The notes under the pieces were generated by a model. The model saw nothing but the letters and a program-made list of their open reading frames with translations, did no database searches and was not told the DNA's origin. Positions 45,680 to 58,421 of a stretch of DNA of 64,000 nt are shown here, piece after piece. This DNA comes from Streptomyces sp. ISL-94 (GTDB lineage Bacteria > Actinomycetota > Actinomycetes > Streptomycetales > Streptomycetaceae). The stretch lies in assembly GCF_018614075.1 (NCBI RefSeq), contig NZ_JAGGOZ010000002.1, positions 62,001 through 126,000 on the forward strand. Reading direction: 5' to 3'. Position 1 is the stretch's first letter; each line of letters opens with the position of its first letter. The position numbers and the translations under genes were made by a program.

Positions 45680-46092
45680 AGATCACCATGGAGTGGGCCT
45701 GGACCGCTCTGGCCCACCATCTCCCGTCCGATCCCGCCGTATGGGACCCCTCCGGGGTGGCCGCCGCGGTCGCCCGACACCAGAACGACCTCGTCCTGGT
45801 GCCCGAACAGCCCGCCCCGGACACCGCGTGGCGGGCCGCCGCGTTTCTGCACACCCTCGCGGTGTGCCCGGCGCTGGAATCCCCGATGAACGAGTTCTAC
45901 GCGGCCGCCGCGACCCGCTCGTACCTGCGCGTGGCCGGGGCCAAGCAGCTGCCCTCGCCGGAGGTGCTCGGCGATCTGGTCGAGGCGGCAAAGCTGGGCC
46001 GCGCGGACATCGGGGCGGTGGCCGAGGAGCTGCGCGCCCGGATACAGGAGCCGCAGCCTGCCTCGCTGCGGGGCGGCAGCGAGGACACGTAG
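45676..46092 (+). CDS. Probable toxin: degenerate Fic/Doc-like protein
   Basis: The 138-residue protein starts at TTG 45676 overlapping the antitoxin stop, or at ATG 45688. The block AAFLHTLAVCPALESPMNEF followed by YAAAATRSYLRVAG lines up with the Doc pattern: helix, then H-P-F-x-x-G-N-K-R, then helix. Here the catalytic His is Cys, the Gly is absent and the Lys/Arg is lost. It would therefore not have normal AMP- or phospho-transfer chemistry. A role as toxin rests on the pairing with a ribbon-helix-helix protein and on the palindromic operator. The fold assignment is my alignment by eye. Confidence 0.55.
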   Translation: MKITMEWAWTALAHHLPSDPAVWDPSGVAAAVARHQNDLVLVPEQPAPDTAWRAAAFLHTLAVCPALESPMNEFYAAAATRSYLRVAGAKQLPSPEVLGDLVEAAKLGRADIGAVAEELRARIQEPQPASLRGGSEDT

Positions 46093-46104
46093 CGGCCGCG
46101 CCGG

Positions 46105-47649
<1,545 letters not shown>

Positions 47650-48594
47650 TTACGCGGGCTCGCGGGCCGGCGCCCCGACCGCGGGGGCCGGCACGTCGAG
47701 CCGGGACCGGGACCGCCGCGCCGTACGCAGCGCGTCCCAGGTCAGGAGGGCGAGCGCGGCCCAGACCAGGGAGAAGCCGGCCCAGCGCTCGGGCGGCATG
47801 GCCTCGTGGAAGTAGAGGACGCCGAGCCCGAACTGGAACACCGGGGCCATGTACTGGAGCAGCCCGAGGGTGGACAGCGGGACCCGGATCGCCGCCGCCC
47901 CGAAGAACACCAGCGGGATCGCGGTGACGAGCCCGGTCGCCGCCAGCAGCAGCGCGTGGCCGAGGCCGTGCGCGGCGAAACTGGACTGGCCCCGCGCGCC
48001 CAGCCAGAGCAGGTAGCCGAAGGCGGGCAGGAACAGCACGGCGGTCTCGGCAGTCAGCGACTCCAGCCCGCCCATGTTGAGCTTCTTCTTGATCAGTCCG
48101 TACGTCGCGAAGGAGCAGGCCAGGATCAGCGAGATCCACGGCGGCCGACCGTAGCCGATGGCGAGCACCAGAACGGCGATGAAGCTGATGGCGACCGCCG
48201 CCCACTGCACGCGGCGCAGCCGCTCACCCAGTACCAGCACGCCGATCGCGATGCTGACCAGCGGGTTGATGAAGTAGCCGAGGCTCGCCTCGACGACGTG
48301 GCCGTTGTTGACGGACCAGATGTACAGGCCCCAGTTCACGCTGATCACCGAGGCGGCCAGCGCGGTCAGCCCCAGCTTGCGGGGCTGGCGCACCAGCTCC
48401 CGTATCCAGCCCCAGCGGCGCAGCGCGAGCAGCGCCAGCCCCACCACGGCCAGGGACCACACCATGCGGTGGGCGAGGATCTCGACGGCCCCGGAGGGCA
48501 TGAGCAGCGGCCAGAAGAGCGGGACGAGCCCCCACAGTCCGTATGCGCCGAATCCGTAGAGCAAACCCGTGCGCTGCTCGTTCTCCGCCTTCAC
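47650..48594 (-). CDS. rarD: RarD/EamA-family transporter
   Basis: The 314-residue protein has ten membrane helices in two EamA halves. Family motifs are GAYGLWGLVPLFWPLL, EILAHRMVWSL, SVNWGLYIWSVNNGHVVEAS and LGYFINPLVSIAIGVLVLGE, typical of RarD (chloramphenicol-sensitivity type) proteins. The transported compound is unknown, although relatives move amino acids or metabolites. GTG 48594 is preceded by AGGAGG. The gene follows korB on the same strand after a terminator, so it has its own promoter. Confidence 0.92.
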   Translation of the reverse strand: MKAENEQRTGLLYGFGAYGLWGLVPLFWPLLMPSGAVEILAHRMVWSLAVVGLALLALRRWGWIRELVRQPRKLGLTALAASVISVNWGLYIWSVNNGHVVEASLGYFINPLVSIAIGVLVLGERLRRVQWAAVAISFIAVLVLAIGYGRPPWISLILACSFATYGLIKKKLNMGGLESLTAETAVLFLPAFGYLLWLGARGQSSFAAHGLGHALLLAATGLVTAIPLVFFGAAAIRVPLSTLGLLQYMAPVFQFGLGVLYFHEAMPPERWAGFSLVWAALALLTWDALRTARRSRSRLDVPAPAVGAPAREPA

Positions 48595-48784
48595 GGGGCC
48601 TCCTGTACGACATCCAGCCAACCTCCATGACGGTAGCGCCGCAGGAGCCGGATGTCATGCCCGTCGGCTGGAGATACTCATGACATCCTCCGGGGCTTGC
48701 GCGACGGGGCTCAGGCGAGCGCGGTGGCGATCGCCTCGGAGACCGGGGTTGGATGTGTGTGCCGCCGTGAAGGGATGGGATGCA

Positions 48785-48819
48785 CCGAAGCCCGGATCCG
48801 CTGGGGATCCGGGCTTCGG
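48785..48819 (-). terminator. Terminator of korAB
   Basis: Perfect 15-bp arms CCGAAGCCCGGATCC and GGATCCGGGCTTCGG enclose a 5-nt loop, 20 bp past the korB stop. The rest of 48595-48784 shows no gene. Confidence 0.85.
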
Positions 48820-48838
48820 GGGAGCGGTGTCGTGCCGG

Positions 48839-49898
<1,060 letters not shown>

Positions 49899-49906
<8 letters not shown>

Positions 49907-51842
49907 TGATGGCCTCCTTGAGGACCTTCGCGAGCTGCTCCGCCTTGAAGGGCATTCCGTTGACCTGGTTGTACGACTGGGCGTCGACCAAGTACTTCGC
50001 CCGGATCAGGGTGGCCAGCTGCCCGAGGTTCATCTCCGGCACCACTACCTTGTCGTAACGCCTCAGGACCTCTCCCAGATTCCTCGGGAAGGGGTTCAGG
50101 TGGCGCAGGTGGGCCTGCGCGATGGGGCTGCCGGCGAGGCGCAGCCGGCGGACGGCTGCGGTGATCGGGCCGTAGGTGGAGCCCCAGCCCAGGACGAGCG
50201 TGCGCGCCTGGTCGGGGTCGTCGACCTCCAGGTCGGGGACCAGGATGCCGTCGATCTTGGCCTGGCGGGTGCGGACCATGAGGTCGTGGTTGGCCGGGTC
50301 GTAGGAGATGTTGCCGGTGCCGTCCTGCTTCTCGATGCCGCCGATGCGGTGTTCGAGGCCGGGGGTGCCGGGCACGGCCCAGGGGCGGGCCAGGGTCTCG
50401 GGGTCCCGCTTGTAGGGCCAGAACACCTCGGTGCCGTCCGCGAGCGCGTGATTCGGGCCGGTGGCGAACTGGACCTTCAGGTCGGGCAGGTCCGCCACGT
50501 CCGGGATCCTCCAGGGCTCGGATCCGTTGGCGAGGTAGCCGTCGGAGAGCAGGAACACCGGGGTCCGGTAGGCCAGCGCGATCCGGACCGCGTCCAGGGC
50601 GGCCTCGAAGCAGTCCGCGGGGGTGCGGGGCGCGACAATCGGGACGGGCGCCTCGCCGTTGCGGCCGAACATGGCCTGCAGCAGGTCCGCCTGCTCCGTT
50701 TTGGTCGGCAGACCGGTGGACGGGCCGCCGCGCTGGATGTCCACGATCAGCAGCGGCAGCTCCAGCGAGACCGCCAGGCCGATCGTCTCCGACTTCAGCG
50801 CCACACCGGGCCCCGAGGTGGTGGTGACGCCGAGGGCGCCGCCGAAGGCCGCCCCGAGGGCCGCGCCGATGCCGGCGATCTCGTCCTCGGCCTGGAAGGT
50901 CCGTACGCCGAAGTTCTTGTGCTTGGACAGCTCGTGCAGGATGTCCGAGGCCGGGGTGATCGGGTACGAGCCCAGGTAGAGCGGCAGATCCGCCTGCCGG
51001 GCCGCCGCGATGAGCCCGTACGAGAGGGCCAGGTTCCCCGAGATGTTGCGGTAGGTGCCGGTCGGGAAGGCATGGCTGGCCGGGGCGACCTCATAGGAGA
51101 CCGCGAAGTCCTCCGTCGTCTCGCCGAAGTTCCAGCCGGCCCGGAAGGCCACGATGTTCGCCTCGGCGATGTCCGGCTTCTTCGCGAACTTCTGCCGCAG
51201 GAACGCCTCCGTACCCTCCGTCGGCCGGTGGTACATCCACGACAGCAGACCCAGCGCGAACATGTTCTTGCTGCGCTCGGCCTCCTTGCGGGTCAGCCCG
51301 AAGTCCTTCAGCGCCTCCACCGTCAGCGTCGTCAGCGGGACGGGATGCAGGTTGTAGGCGTCCAGCGAGCCGTCTTCGAGGGGCGAGGTCTCGTAGCCGA
51401 CCTTGGCCATGGGGCGCTTGGTGAACTCATCGGTATTGATGATGATCTCCGCGCCGCGCGGCACGTCCGCGATGTTCGCCTTCAGGGCGGCCGGGTTCAT
51501 CGCGACCAGCACGTTCGGCGCGTCGCCGGGGGTCAGGATGTCGTGGTCGGCGAAGTGCAGCTGGAAGGACGACACGCCCGGGAGGGTTCCGGCGGGTGCC
51601 CGGATCTCGGCGGGGAAGTTCGGCAGTGTCGAGAGGTCGTTGCCGAAGGACGCCGTTTCCGAGGTGAACCGGTCACCGGTGAGCTGCATACCGTCACCGG
51701 AGTCACCCGCGAATCGGATGATCACACGATCGAGGCGACGTACTTCCTTGCCGCCCGGGCTCGCCGGAGTGCGCTGTCCACCGACAACCGCACCCCCAGC
51801 CCCGTCGGCCTGCTCGGCTGGGCTACTGACCTGGCTGGTCAC
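49899..51842 (-). CDS. korA: 2-oxoacid:ferredoxin oxidoreductase alpha subunit (KorA, gamma-alpha fusion)
   Basis: The 647-residue protein fuses the gamma domain (IIRFAGDSGDGMQLTGDRF, about residues 35-200) with the alpha (pyrimidine-binding) domain, YLGSYPITPASDILHELSK. This is the common KorA form in actinobacteria. The N-terminal 30 residues are Ser/Ala/Gly-rich and poorly conserved. GTG 51842 has AAGGAGG eight bases upstream. It shares an operon with korB, lies beside the two-component genes, and could supply low-potential electrons to nearby redox complexes (inference). Confidence 0.96.
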
Positions 51843-51983
51843 TGAACTGGACCTCCTTCGAGGCGTGGGCACCCCCACAAGACCCACCCTACGTCCGCAG
51901 GGTGTGCATCCCAGGGGGCGGCCACATTCTGGACCGTCGGCCCGCCCCTTGAGACGGCCGACCGGTATGCCGTAACTGCCGTA

Positions 51984-52000
51984 ACTGACAGAGTGTCAGT
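51984..52000 (-). terminator. Small hairpin after the response-regulator gene
   Basis: ACTGACA and TGTCAGT flank GAG, four bases past the stop at 52004. The stem is short, so this is a tentative terminator. Confidence 0.45.
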
Positions 52001-52003
52001 CGA

Positions 52004-52675
52004 TCAAGATTTCAGGTAGGTGAGAACGGCCAGAACACGCCGGTGATCCCCCTCACTCGGCGACAGGCCGAGCTTCATGAAGATGTTGCTGACGTGCTTC
52101 TCCACCGCGCCGTCGCTGACGACCAGCTGCTTCGCCACGGCCGAATTGGTGCGGCCCTCGGCCATCAGCCCCAGCACCTCGCGCTCCCGGGGGGTCAGCC
52201 CGGCCAGCACATCCTGCTTCCGGCTGCGGCCGAGGAGCTGGGCGACGACCTCCGGGTCCAGGGCGGTACCGCCCCGGGCCACCCGTACCACCGCGTCGAG
52301 GAATTCCCGTACCTCGGCCACCCGGTCCTTGAGCAGGTACCCCACCCCGGTGCTGGAACCGGCCAGCAGCTCGGTGGCGTACTGCTCCTCCACGTACTGC
52401 GACAGCACGAGCACCCCGACCCCGGGGTAGTCGCGCCGCAGCCGTACGGCGGCCCGCACGCCCTCGTCGGTGTGCGTCGGCGGCATCCGCACATCGGCCA
52501 CCACCACATCCGGCAGCGCGTCCTCCGCCGCCAGCTCCGCCACCGTCTTGATCAGGGCTTCCGCGTCCCCGACGCCCGCAACGACGTCATGCCCCCGGTC
52601 GGTCAGCAGCCGGGTCAGGCCCTCACGCAGCAGCACTGAATCCTCGGCGATGACCACCCGCACCCTGTCTTCCAC
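52004..52675 (-). CDS. NarL/FixJ-family response regulator
   Basis: The 223-residue protein has a receiver domain with Glu11 and Asp12 (VIAEDSVLLREGL), the phosphorylation site Asp61 (VVVADVRMPP) and Lys in YLLKDRV. The C-terminal LuxR HTH is LTPREREVLGLMAEG with KQLVVSDGAVEKHVSNI. It pairs with the histidine kinase 157 bp upstream. The GTG at 52675 is the first in-frame start giving the usual N-terminus. Targets are unknown. Neighbouring korAB and the second nuo operon are natural candidates. Confidence 0.93.
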   Translation of the reverse strand: MEDRVRVVIAEDSVLLREGLTRLLTDRGHDVVAGVGDAEALIKTVAELAAEDALPDVVVADVRMPPTHTDEGVRAAVRLRRDYPGVGVLVLSQYVEEQYATELLAGSSTGVGYLLKDRVAEVREFLDAVVRVARGGTALDPEVVAQLLGRSRKQDVLAGLTPREREVLGLMAEGRTNSAVAKQLVVSDGAVEKHVSNIFMKLGLSPSEGDHRRVLAVLTYLKS

Positions 52676-52832
52676 GACTTTGCAGCCCCCGCGTCCACTC
52701 GTTCCCGCACCATCTGACGCAGCCAAGCATCCCAGCCTGGAGGCCGGATCAAGGCAGAGCCGGGACAACGAGTGGGCGCGCGGCGGGAGTTTTCCCTCGC
52801 GGAACGCCTCGCGGGGGCCTTGTGCGTATGAG

Positions 52833-53996
52833 TCAGGCCCGCCAGGGGAGCTCGGCGGTGACGGTGGTTCCGCCGCCTGCGGGGGAGTCGACGACCAGCA
52901 CCCCGTCCACCGAGTCCAGCCGCTCGGCCAGCCCCGCCAGCCCCGACCCGGACCGGGTGCTCGCCCCGCCCCGCCCGTCGTCGGCGACCTGGATCAGCAG
53001 CCGCTCCCCGGACTTCCACACGTCCACCGAGGCCGACCGGGCCATGGCGTGCTTGCTGATGTTCCGGAGCAGCTCCGAGACCGTGAAGTACGCGATGCCC
53101 TCGATCGCCTCCGCCGGCCGTCCCGGGAGATCCACGGCCACCCGTACCGGCACGGCACAGCGCGAGGCCACCGCGGACAGCGCCGCGTCCAGCCCCCGGT
53201 CGGTCAGCACCGCCGGATGGATCCCGCGCGCGAGACCCCGTAGCTCCTGGAGCGCCAGCTTCACCTCCCCGTGGGCCTCGTCGACCATTGCCGTCGCGCC
53301 CTCCGGGTCCTCCAGCAGCTTCTCCTTAGCCAGGCCCAGCCCCATGGCCAGCGCCACCAGTCGCGCCTGCGCCCCGTCGTGCAGATCCCGCTCGATGCGC
53401 CGCAGGTCGGCCGCCGCGGTGTCGATCACCACGCCCCGGTCGGACTCCAGCTCGGCGATCCGCCGCTCCAGCTCGTCGGAGGGCGACAGCAGCCCCCGTA
53501 CCATCGCGCGGTCCGCGTTCGCCAGCACCCGCACCACGTACGGCAGCACCGGCCACAGCACGAACAGGCCGGTCAGCGCTACCGTGAAGGTGAAGACTCC
53601 CCACGGCAGCCGGACCAGCTGGTACAGCACCGTCCGCCAGCCGACCGGATCCTTGATGCTCGTCCACAGCCAGGGGAAGAACCCGCCGGCCCGCTTCGGG
53701 CCGGGAATCGGACTGGGCTCCTCCACCCGTGCGCCCAACAGCGCCCGGGCGCGCGTCCGCTCCAGCCGTCCCAACTGCCGAGACAGATAGAGACCACATG
53801 AGAGCAGCGGAAGTCCGACCGCGGTCACGGACAGACCGCCCGTGCCGGAAACCATGACAACCGCGTAAACAAATCCGACGATCGCCACGGGAAAGTTGCT
53901 CACCAGATGAGCGATCTCCTTCCACGTCACAGCGCTGAAGACAGGTCGGACGGGGGGCGGCCGGTCGTTGTCGGCGATGCCCTGGCTGATGGTCAT
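52833..53996 (-). CDS. Histidine kinase, HisKA_3 type (DesK/NarX-like)
   Basis: The 387-residue protein has membrane helices near residues 34-70 and 133-156. No obvious extracellular sensor domain is present. HisKA_3 has phospho-acceptor His206 in IERDLHDGAQARLVALA, and the ATPase domain has YFTVSELLRNISKHA, VADDGRGG and GSGLAGLAERL. A putative redox or membrane-state sensor would fit the short loops, but the stimulus is unknown. It is divergent from nuoA2, 146 bp away. The start ATG 53996 removes a spurious upstream extension. Confidence 0.93.
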   Translation of the reverse strand: MTISQGIADNDRPPPVRPVFSAVTWKEIAHLVSNFPVAIVGFVYAVVMVSGTGGLSVTAVGLPLLSCGLYLSRQLGRLERTRARALLGARVEEPSPIPGPKRAGGFFPWLWTSIKDPVGWRTVLYQLVRLPWGVFTFTVALTGLFVLWPVLPYVVRVLANADRAMVRGLLSPSDELERRIAELESDRGVVIDTAAADLRRIERDLHDGAQARLVALAMGLGLAKEKLLEDPEGATAMVDEAHGEVKLALQELRGLARGIHPAVLTDRGLDAALSAVASRCAVPVRVAVDLPGRPAEAIEGIAYFTVSELLRNISKHAMARSASVDVWKSGERLLIQVADDGRGGASTRSGSGLAGLAERLDSVDGVLVVDSPAGGGTTVTAELPWRA

Positions 53997-54088
53997 GCCG
54001 CCCACCCTGCCAAGGCGCGGCCGCCAGTGCCATGGGGTGGCCGGGGTGCTGTGAACGGGGGATAACCCCACCCCGTGTGAGCAGGCCC

Positions 54089-54094
54089 TAGACT
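54089..54094 (+). promoter_or_regulatory. Possible -10 box of the second nuo operon
   Basis: TAGACT fits the -10 pattern and lies 49 bp before nuoA2. It sits in the 146-bp divergent region with the sensor kinase. No Rex-like palindrome is visible here. Confidence 0.4.
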
Positions 54095-54142
54095 CCCGCG
54101 TGAAAAGAACCGTCGACACTGACCGAGGAGCGAGGAACGGAC

Positions 54143-54550
54143 GTGCCTGAACCAACGGTATCGACCGTAACCGTGCTCGCCGCGGACTACTTCCGGAGTT
54201 ATTCGGTCGTCGGCCTGCTGGCCGCCCTCGGTGTGCTCTTCGTGGCCGTGGCCTTCGGCGCCGGCCGCCTGCTGCGGCCCGTGGTCCCGACCCGCGAGAA
54301 GCTCCTGACGTACGAATGCGGCGTGGACCCGGTCGGCGAGGGCTGGGCGCACACCCAGGTCCGCTACTACGTCTACGCGTTCCTCTACGTCATCTTCGCC
54401 GTCGACTCGATCTTCCTCTTCCCGTGGGCGACGGTGTTCGCCGCCGCCGGTTACGGCGCCACGACCCTGGTGGAGATGTTCATCTTCCTGGGCTTCCTGG
54501 CCGTCGGCCTGCTCTATGCGTACAAGAAGGGCGTCCTCGAATGGACGTGA
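54143..54550 (+). CDS. nuoA2: NuoA-like subunit (operon 2)
   Basis: The 135-residue protein has three helices. The loop [17 protein letters not shown] keeps the Cys. The family helix is [20 protein letters not shown]. It is diverged from the operon 1 copy, for example with a different first helix. GTG 54143 has GAGGAACG upstream. It starts a ten-gene unit without nuoD, E, F or G. Confidence 0.94.
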   Translation: MPEPTVSTVTVLAADYFRSYSVVGLLAALGVLFVAVAFGAGRLLRPVVPTREKLLTYECGVDPVGEGWAHTQVRYYVYAFLYVIFAVDSIFLFPWATVFAAAGYGATTLVEMFIFLGFLAVGLLYAYKKGVLEWT

Positions 54551-55119
54551 CACCTCAGCCGGAGCTGCTCCCGGAGCCCAAGCGCCTGGGAGTCCTCTCC
54601 CGCCTGGCCCCGGAACCGATGAAGGTGGTCCTGAACTGGGGCCGCCGGTACAGCCTGTGGGTCTTCAACTTCGGACTCGCCTGCTGCGCGATCGAGTTCA
54701 TCGCCGCGTCGATGGCCCGGCACGACTTCATCCGCCTGGGCGTCATCCCCTTCGCACCCGGGCCGCGCCAGGCCGACCTGATGATCGTCTCGGGCACGGT
54801 CACGGACAAGATGGCCCCCGCCGTGAAGCGGCTCTACGAGCAGATGCCGGAGCCGAAGTACGTCATCTCCTTCGGCGCCTGCTCCAACTGCGGCGGCCCG
54901 TACTGGGACTCGTACTCGGTGACCAAGGGCGTCGACCAGATCATCCCCGTCGACGTCTACGTGCCCGGCTGCCCGCCGCGTCCCGAAGCGCTGCTTCAGG
55001 GCATCCTCAAGCTCCAGGAGAAGATCGCCCGCGAGTCGCTGGCGGACCGCTACGCGTCGGGTCCCTCGGTGGCCCAGCTGACGAGCGGCCTGGTCACACC
55101 CCCCGGGGCCGGCGCATGA
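54541..55119 (+). CDS. nuoB2: NuoB-like subunit with N2-type cluster (operon 2)
   Basis: The 192-residue protein retains the four N2 ligands: the Cys pair in LACCAIEF, the Cys in FGACSNCGG and the Cys in VPGCPPRPE. An extra Cys (SNCGG) replaces Ser of NuoB1. Its N-terminus begins [17 protein letters not shown] from ATG 54541, overlapping nuoA2 by ten bases. A GTG at 54547 is possible. The intact cluster means it should carry electrons, although the partner NuoD is not encoded here. Confidence 0.95.
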   Translation: MDVTPQPELLPEPKRLGVLSRLAPEPMKVVLNWGRRYSLWVFNFGLACCAIEFIAASMARHDFIRLGVIPFAPGPRQADLMIVSGTVTDKMAPAVKRLYEQMPEPKYVISFGACSNCGGPYWDSYSVTKGVDQIIPVDVYVPGCPPRPEALLQGILKLQEKIARESLADRYASGPSVAQLTSGLVTPPGAGA

Positions 55120-56252
55120 ACCTCTACGACTCCCTCCCCGACGCGGCGGCCACGGTCTTCGGCGAGGAGGCCGTGGGCTCGTCCTCGTACGACCTCCTGA
55201 CCGTGGACGTGCCCGTCGGCTCGTGGATCTCCTCCCTGGAGATCGCCCGGGACAAGCTGGGCTGCACGTACTTCGACTGGCTGAGCGCGGTCGACGAGCC
55301 GGGCACCGGCTTCCGGATCTGCGCGCACGTCGTCTCGTTGGAGAACCACCGCGTACGCCGCCTCCTGCTGCGCACGACCGTCCCGCACTCCGCCCCCTCG
55401 CTCCCCTCGGCGGTCGCCGTGTACGCGGGCGCGGAGTGGCACGAACGCGAGACGTTCGAGATGTTCGGCGTGACCTTCACGGACCACCCGCACCTCGTCC
55501 ACCTCCTCCTCCCGGAGAACTTCGAGGGCCACCCGCTGCGCAAGGACTTCGTCCTGGCCGCGCGCGTCGCCAAGGCCTGGCCCGGTGCCAAGGAGCCGGG
55601 CGAGGCCCACGACCCGGACGCGCCGAAGCGCCGCCAGATGCTCCCGCCGGGCGTCCCGGACCCCAACGACTGGGGCCCGATGAAGGGCCAGCTCCCGCCG
55701 GCCCCCGCCCGCCCGGCCCGCACCCCGCGCGCCGCCGGCGCGGCGGGCGCCGCCGCCCGCACCCCGCGCGAGGGCGCCCCGGCCCGCCGCACTCGCTCGG
55801 TGGCGGACGGCTCGGCCACCCAGCCCGCCCCGGACGCGACGGGGGAGACCGCGCCCGCCCCGGACTCCGAGGCCCCGGCCCGCCCGCCGCGCCGTACCCG
55901 CTCGGTGGCGGACGGCTCGGCAAGCCAGGCCCCCGCCCCGGACGCGACGGGGGAGACCGCGCCCGCCCCGGACTCCGAGGCCCCGGCCCGCCCGCCGCGC
56001 CGCACCCGCTCGGTGGCGGACGGCTCGGCAAGCCAGGCCCCCGCCCCGGACGCCGAGCCGGGCGGTGACGAGGCGGCCGCTCCGCCTCGCCGCCCCGCCC
56101 CCCGCAGCGCGGACGCGCCCTGGCACGACCCGAAGCCCGCCTTCGACTCCCCGGCACCCGCGCCGGAGACGGAGGCGGAGGCGGAGCGACCGGACCCTCA
56201 GACAGGCCCCAAGACCGACCACCCCACCCCTGACAACGGAGGCGACGCGTGA
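55116..56252 (+). CDS. nuoC2: NuoC-like subunit with repetitive C-terminal tail (operon 2)
   Basis: The 378-residue protein has a conserved NuoC core in its first 160 residues ([32 protein letters not shown]). The rest is a low-complexity Ala/Pro/Arg tail. It contains a unit starting [11 protein letters not shown] repeated three times at 105 and 108 bp spacing, with acidic segments [12 protein letters not shown] between. NuoC1 has no such tail. It is intrinsically disordered by composition and may contact another protein. ATGA and GTGA overlaps join neighbours. Confidence 0.93.
   Translation: MNLYDSLPDAAATVFGEEAVGSSSYDLLTVDVPVGSWISSLEIARDKLGCTYFDWLSAVDEPGTGFRICAHVVSLENHRVRRLLLRTTVPHSAPSLPSAVAVYAGAEWHERETFEMFGVTFTDHPHLVHLLLPENFEGHPLRKDFVLAARVAKAWPGAKEPGEAHDPDAPKRRQMLPPGVPDPNDWGPMKGQLPPAPARPARTPRAAGAAGAAARTPREGAPARRTRSVADGSATQPAPDATGETAPAPDSEAPARPPRRTRSVADGSASQAPAPDATGETAPAPDSEAPARPPRRTRSVADGSASQAPAPDAEPGGDEAAAPPRRPAPRSADAPWHDPKPAFDSPAPAPETEAEAERPDPQTGPKTDHPTPDNGGDA
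55780..56060 (+). repeat. Tandem repeat coding for the NuoC2 tail
   Basis: CGCTCGGTGGCGGACGGCTC starts at 55794, 55899 and 56007, periods 105 and 108 bp. The second and third units differ from the first by an added codon. Copies are almost identical, showing recent expansion or homogenisation. Confidence 0.85.
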
Positions 56253-57217
56253 ACGATGTCCTCGACGTCGCCCTGCGGCTGATCGTCGTCTTCGCCGTCT
56301 TCCTCGTGCTCCCGCTCGTCGTCGGGCAGACCGAGCACAAGGTGATGGCCCACATGCAGGGCCGCCTCGGCCCCATGTACGCCGGCGGCTTCCACGGCTG
56401 GGCGCAGCTCGTCGCCGACGGCGTGAAGTTCGCGCAGAAGGAAGACATCGTCCCGGCCAACGCCGACCGCCGGATCTTCCAGCTCGCCCCCGCCGTCGCC
56501 CTGCTCCCGTACCTCCTCGTCCTCCTCGCCATCCCGATCGGCCCGGGCGAGGGCGCGGTCGGCCAGGTCATCGACGCCGGGCTGTTCTTCGTGCTCGCCG
56601 TCATGGGCGTCGGAGTCCTCGGCTCCCTCATGGCCGGCTGGGCCTCCGCGAACAAGTTCTCCCTGCTCGGCGGCCTGCGCACGGCCGCCCAGCTGCTCGC
56701 CTACGAGCTCCCCATGCTGCTCGCCGCCGCCTCCGTGGCCATGGCGGCCGGGACGGTCTCCCTCCCCGGCATCGTCGAGTCCTTCCAGTGGTGGTGGCTG
56801 CCCTGGCAGATCGTCGGCGCGCTCGTCTTCTTCACCGCCGGCCTCGCCGAACTCCAGCGGCCCCCCTTCGACATGCCCGTCGCCGACTCCGAGATCATCT
56901 TCGGCGCGTACACCGAGTACACCGGCCTGCGCTTCGCGCTGTTCCTGCTCGCCGAGTACGCCGGCATCGTCGTCCTCTGCGCCCTCACCACCGTCCTCTT
57001 CCTCGGCGGCTGGCAGGGCCCCTTCGGCGCCGACGGCTTCGGCTGGGTCTGGACCCTCCTCAAGACCGCGATCCTCGCCTTCGTCGTGATCTGGCTCCGC
57101 GTGAGCTACCCGCGGCTGCGCGAGGACCAGCTCCAGAAGCTCGCCTGGACCACACTCATCCCGCTCGCGCTCGCCCAGATCGCGCTCACCGGCATCGTGA
57201 AGGTGGCGATCAACTGA
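56249..57217 (+). CDS. nuoH2: NuoH-like subunit (operon 2)
   Basis: The 322-residue protein has about eight helices. Family loops are [20 protein letters not shown] with [11 protein letters not shown], and [18 protein letters not shown]. The usual GPNR motif of NuoH1 is replaced by GPMY, so the quinone-chamber residues differ. It lacks the long tail of NuoH1. A GTGA overlap with nuoC2 and a one-base overlap with nuoI2 indicate co-translation. Confidence 0.95.
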   Translation: MNDVLDVALRLIVVFAVFLVLPLVVGQTEHKVMAHMQGRLGPMYAGGFHGWAQLVADGVKFAQKEDIVPANADRRIFQLAPAVALLPYLLVLLAIPIGPGEGAVGQVIDAGLFFVLAVMGVGVLGSLMAGWASANKFSLLGGLRTAAQLLAYELPMLLAAASVAMAAGTVSLPGIVESFQWWWLPWQIVGALVFFTAGLAELQRPPFDMPVADSEIIFGAYTEYTGLRFALFLLAEYAGIVVLCALTTVLFLGGWQGPFGADGFGWVWTLLKTAILAFVVIWLRVSYPRLREDQLQKLAWTTLIPLALAQIALTGIVKVAIN

Positions 57218-57825
57218 TGCCCATCCCCGGATCCGGCCTCGCCAAGGGCCTGGCCGTGACGCTGCGCACGATGACGAAGCGCTCGCACACCGCCCAGTAC
57301 CCCGAGGTCCAGCCCTCCCTCCCGCCCCGCTCCCGCGGGGTCATCGGCCTGTTCGAGGAGAACTGCACGGTCTGCATGCTGTGCGCCCGTGAGTGCCCCG
57401 ACTGGTGCATCTACATCGACTCCCACAAGGAGACGGTCCCGGCGACCACTCCCGGTGGCCGCGAGCGCAGCCGCAACGTCCTCGACCGCTTCGCCATCGA
57501 CTTCTCCCTCTGCATGTACTGCGGTATCTGCATCGAGGTGTGCCCCTTCGACGCCCTCTTCTGGTCGCCGGAGTTCGAGTACGCGGAGACCGACATCCAC
57601 GAGCTGACCCACGAGCGGGACAAGCTCCGGGAGTGGATGTGGACCGTCCCGGCCCCGCCCGCCCTGGACCCGGCCGCCGAGGAGCCCAAGGAAATCGCCG
57701 CCGCCCGCAAGGCAGTGGAAAAGGCCGAAGCCGCCGCCCTCGCCGCAGCCGCCGCAGCCGCCGGGCCCGAGGCCGCAGCCGCGCGTGGGACCGAATCGCC
57801 GACCACCCCGGAGGGAGACGCGTGA
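57217..57825 (+). CDS. nuoI2: NuoI-like subunit, two [4Fe-4S] clusters (operon 2)
   Basis: The 202-residue protein keeps eight cluster ligands: [12 protein letters not shown] and [13 protein letters not shown] basic N-terminus ([15 protein letters not shown]) precedes them. The Ala-rich C-terminal tail (from [18 protein letters not shown]) is unlike NuoI1. Ferredoxin-like clusters make this the entry point for electrons if no NADH module is attached. ATG 57217 shares its A with the nuoH2 stop. Confidence 0.95.
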   Translation: MPIPGSGLAKGLAVTLRTMTKRSHTAQYPEVQPSLPPRSRGVIGLFEENCTVCMLCARECPDWCIYIDSHKETVPATTPGGRERSRNVLDRFAIDFSLCMYCGICIEVCPFDALFWSPEFEYAETDIHELTHERDKLREWMWTVPAPPALDPAAEEPKEIAAARKAVEKAEAAALAAAAAAAGPEAAAARGTESPTTPEGDA

Positions 57826-58421
57826 CCCCCGCAGCCACCACCCTGGCCGCCGCGGCCACGGGCAACGGGTTCCTCTCCCCGACCGGCGTCGAGATCGCCT
57901 TCGTCCTCGTCGGCCTCGCCACCCTCGGCGCGGCCCTCGTCACGGTCAGCACCAAGCAGCTCGTGCACGCCGCCCTCTGGCTGGTCGTCGCGCTCGGCGG
58001 CATCGCCGTCGAGTACCTGCTGCTGACCGCGGAGTTCATCGCCTGGGTCCAGGTCCTGATCTACCTCGGCTCCGTGGTCGTCCTCCTCCTCTTCGGGCTG
58101 ATGCTCACCAAGGCGCCCATCGGCCGCTCCCCGGACGCCGACTCCGGCAACCGCTGGGTCGCGGCCGGGGTCGCCGGCATCGCGGCCGTCGCGCTCGTCT
58201 GGGTCGTCGTCGACGCCTTCCGCACGACCTGGATCGACCTCGACGGCCCGGTCCAGGGCTCCACGAAGGTCTCCGGCGAGATCCTCTTCCAGCACTGGGT
58301 GCTGCCCTTCGAGGCGCTCTCCGTCCTCCTCCTCGCGGCCCTGATCGGGGCCATCGTGCTGTCCCGCAGGAACGACCCCGCCGAAGACGCCGCCGTCGGC
58401 GAGAAGAAGGGTCAGCGCTGA
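57822..58421 (+). CDS. nuoJ2: NuoJ-like subunit (operon 2)
   Basis: The 199-residue protein has five helices with the motif [21 protein letters not shown]. It lacks the long cytoplasmic extension of NuoJ1. GTG 57822 overlaps the nuoI2 stop. Its stop shares one base with the nuoK2 ATG. It should form part of the proton path beneath NuoH2. Confidence 0.94.
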   Translation: MTPAATTLAAAATGNGFLSPTGVEIAFVLVGLATLGAALVTVSTKQLVHAALWLVVALGGIAVEYLLLTAEFIAWVQVLIYLGSVVVLLLFGLMLTKAPIGRSPDADSGNRWVAAGVAGIAAVALVWVVVDAFRTTWIDLDGPVQGSTKVSGEILFQHWVLPFEALSVLLLAALIGAIVLSRRNDPAEDAAVGEKKGQR

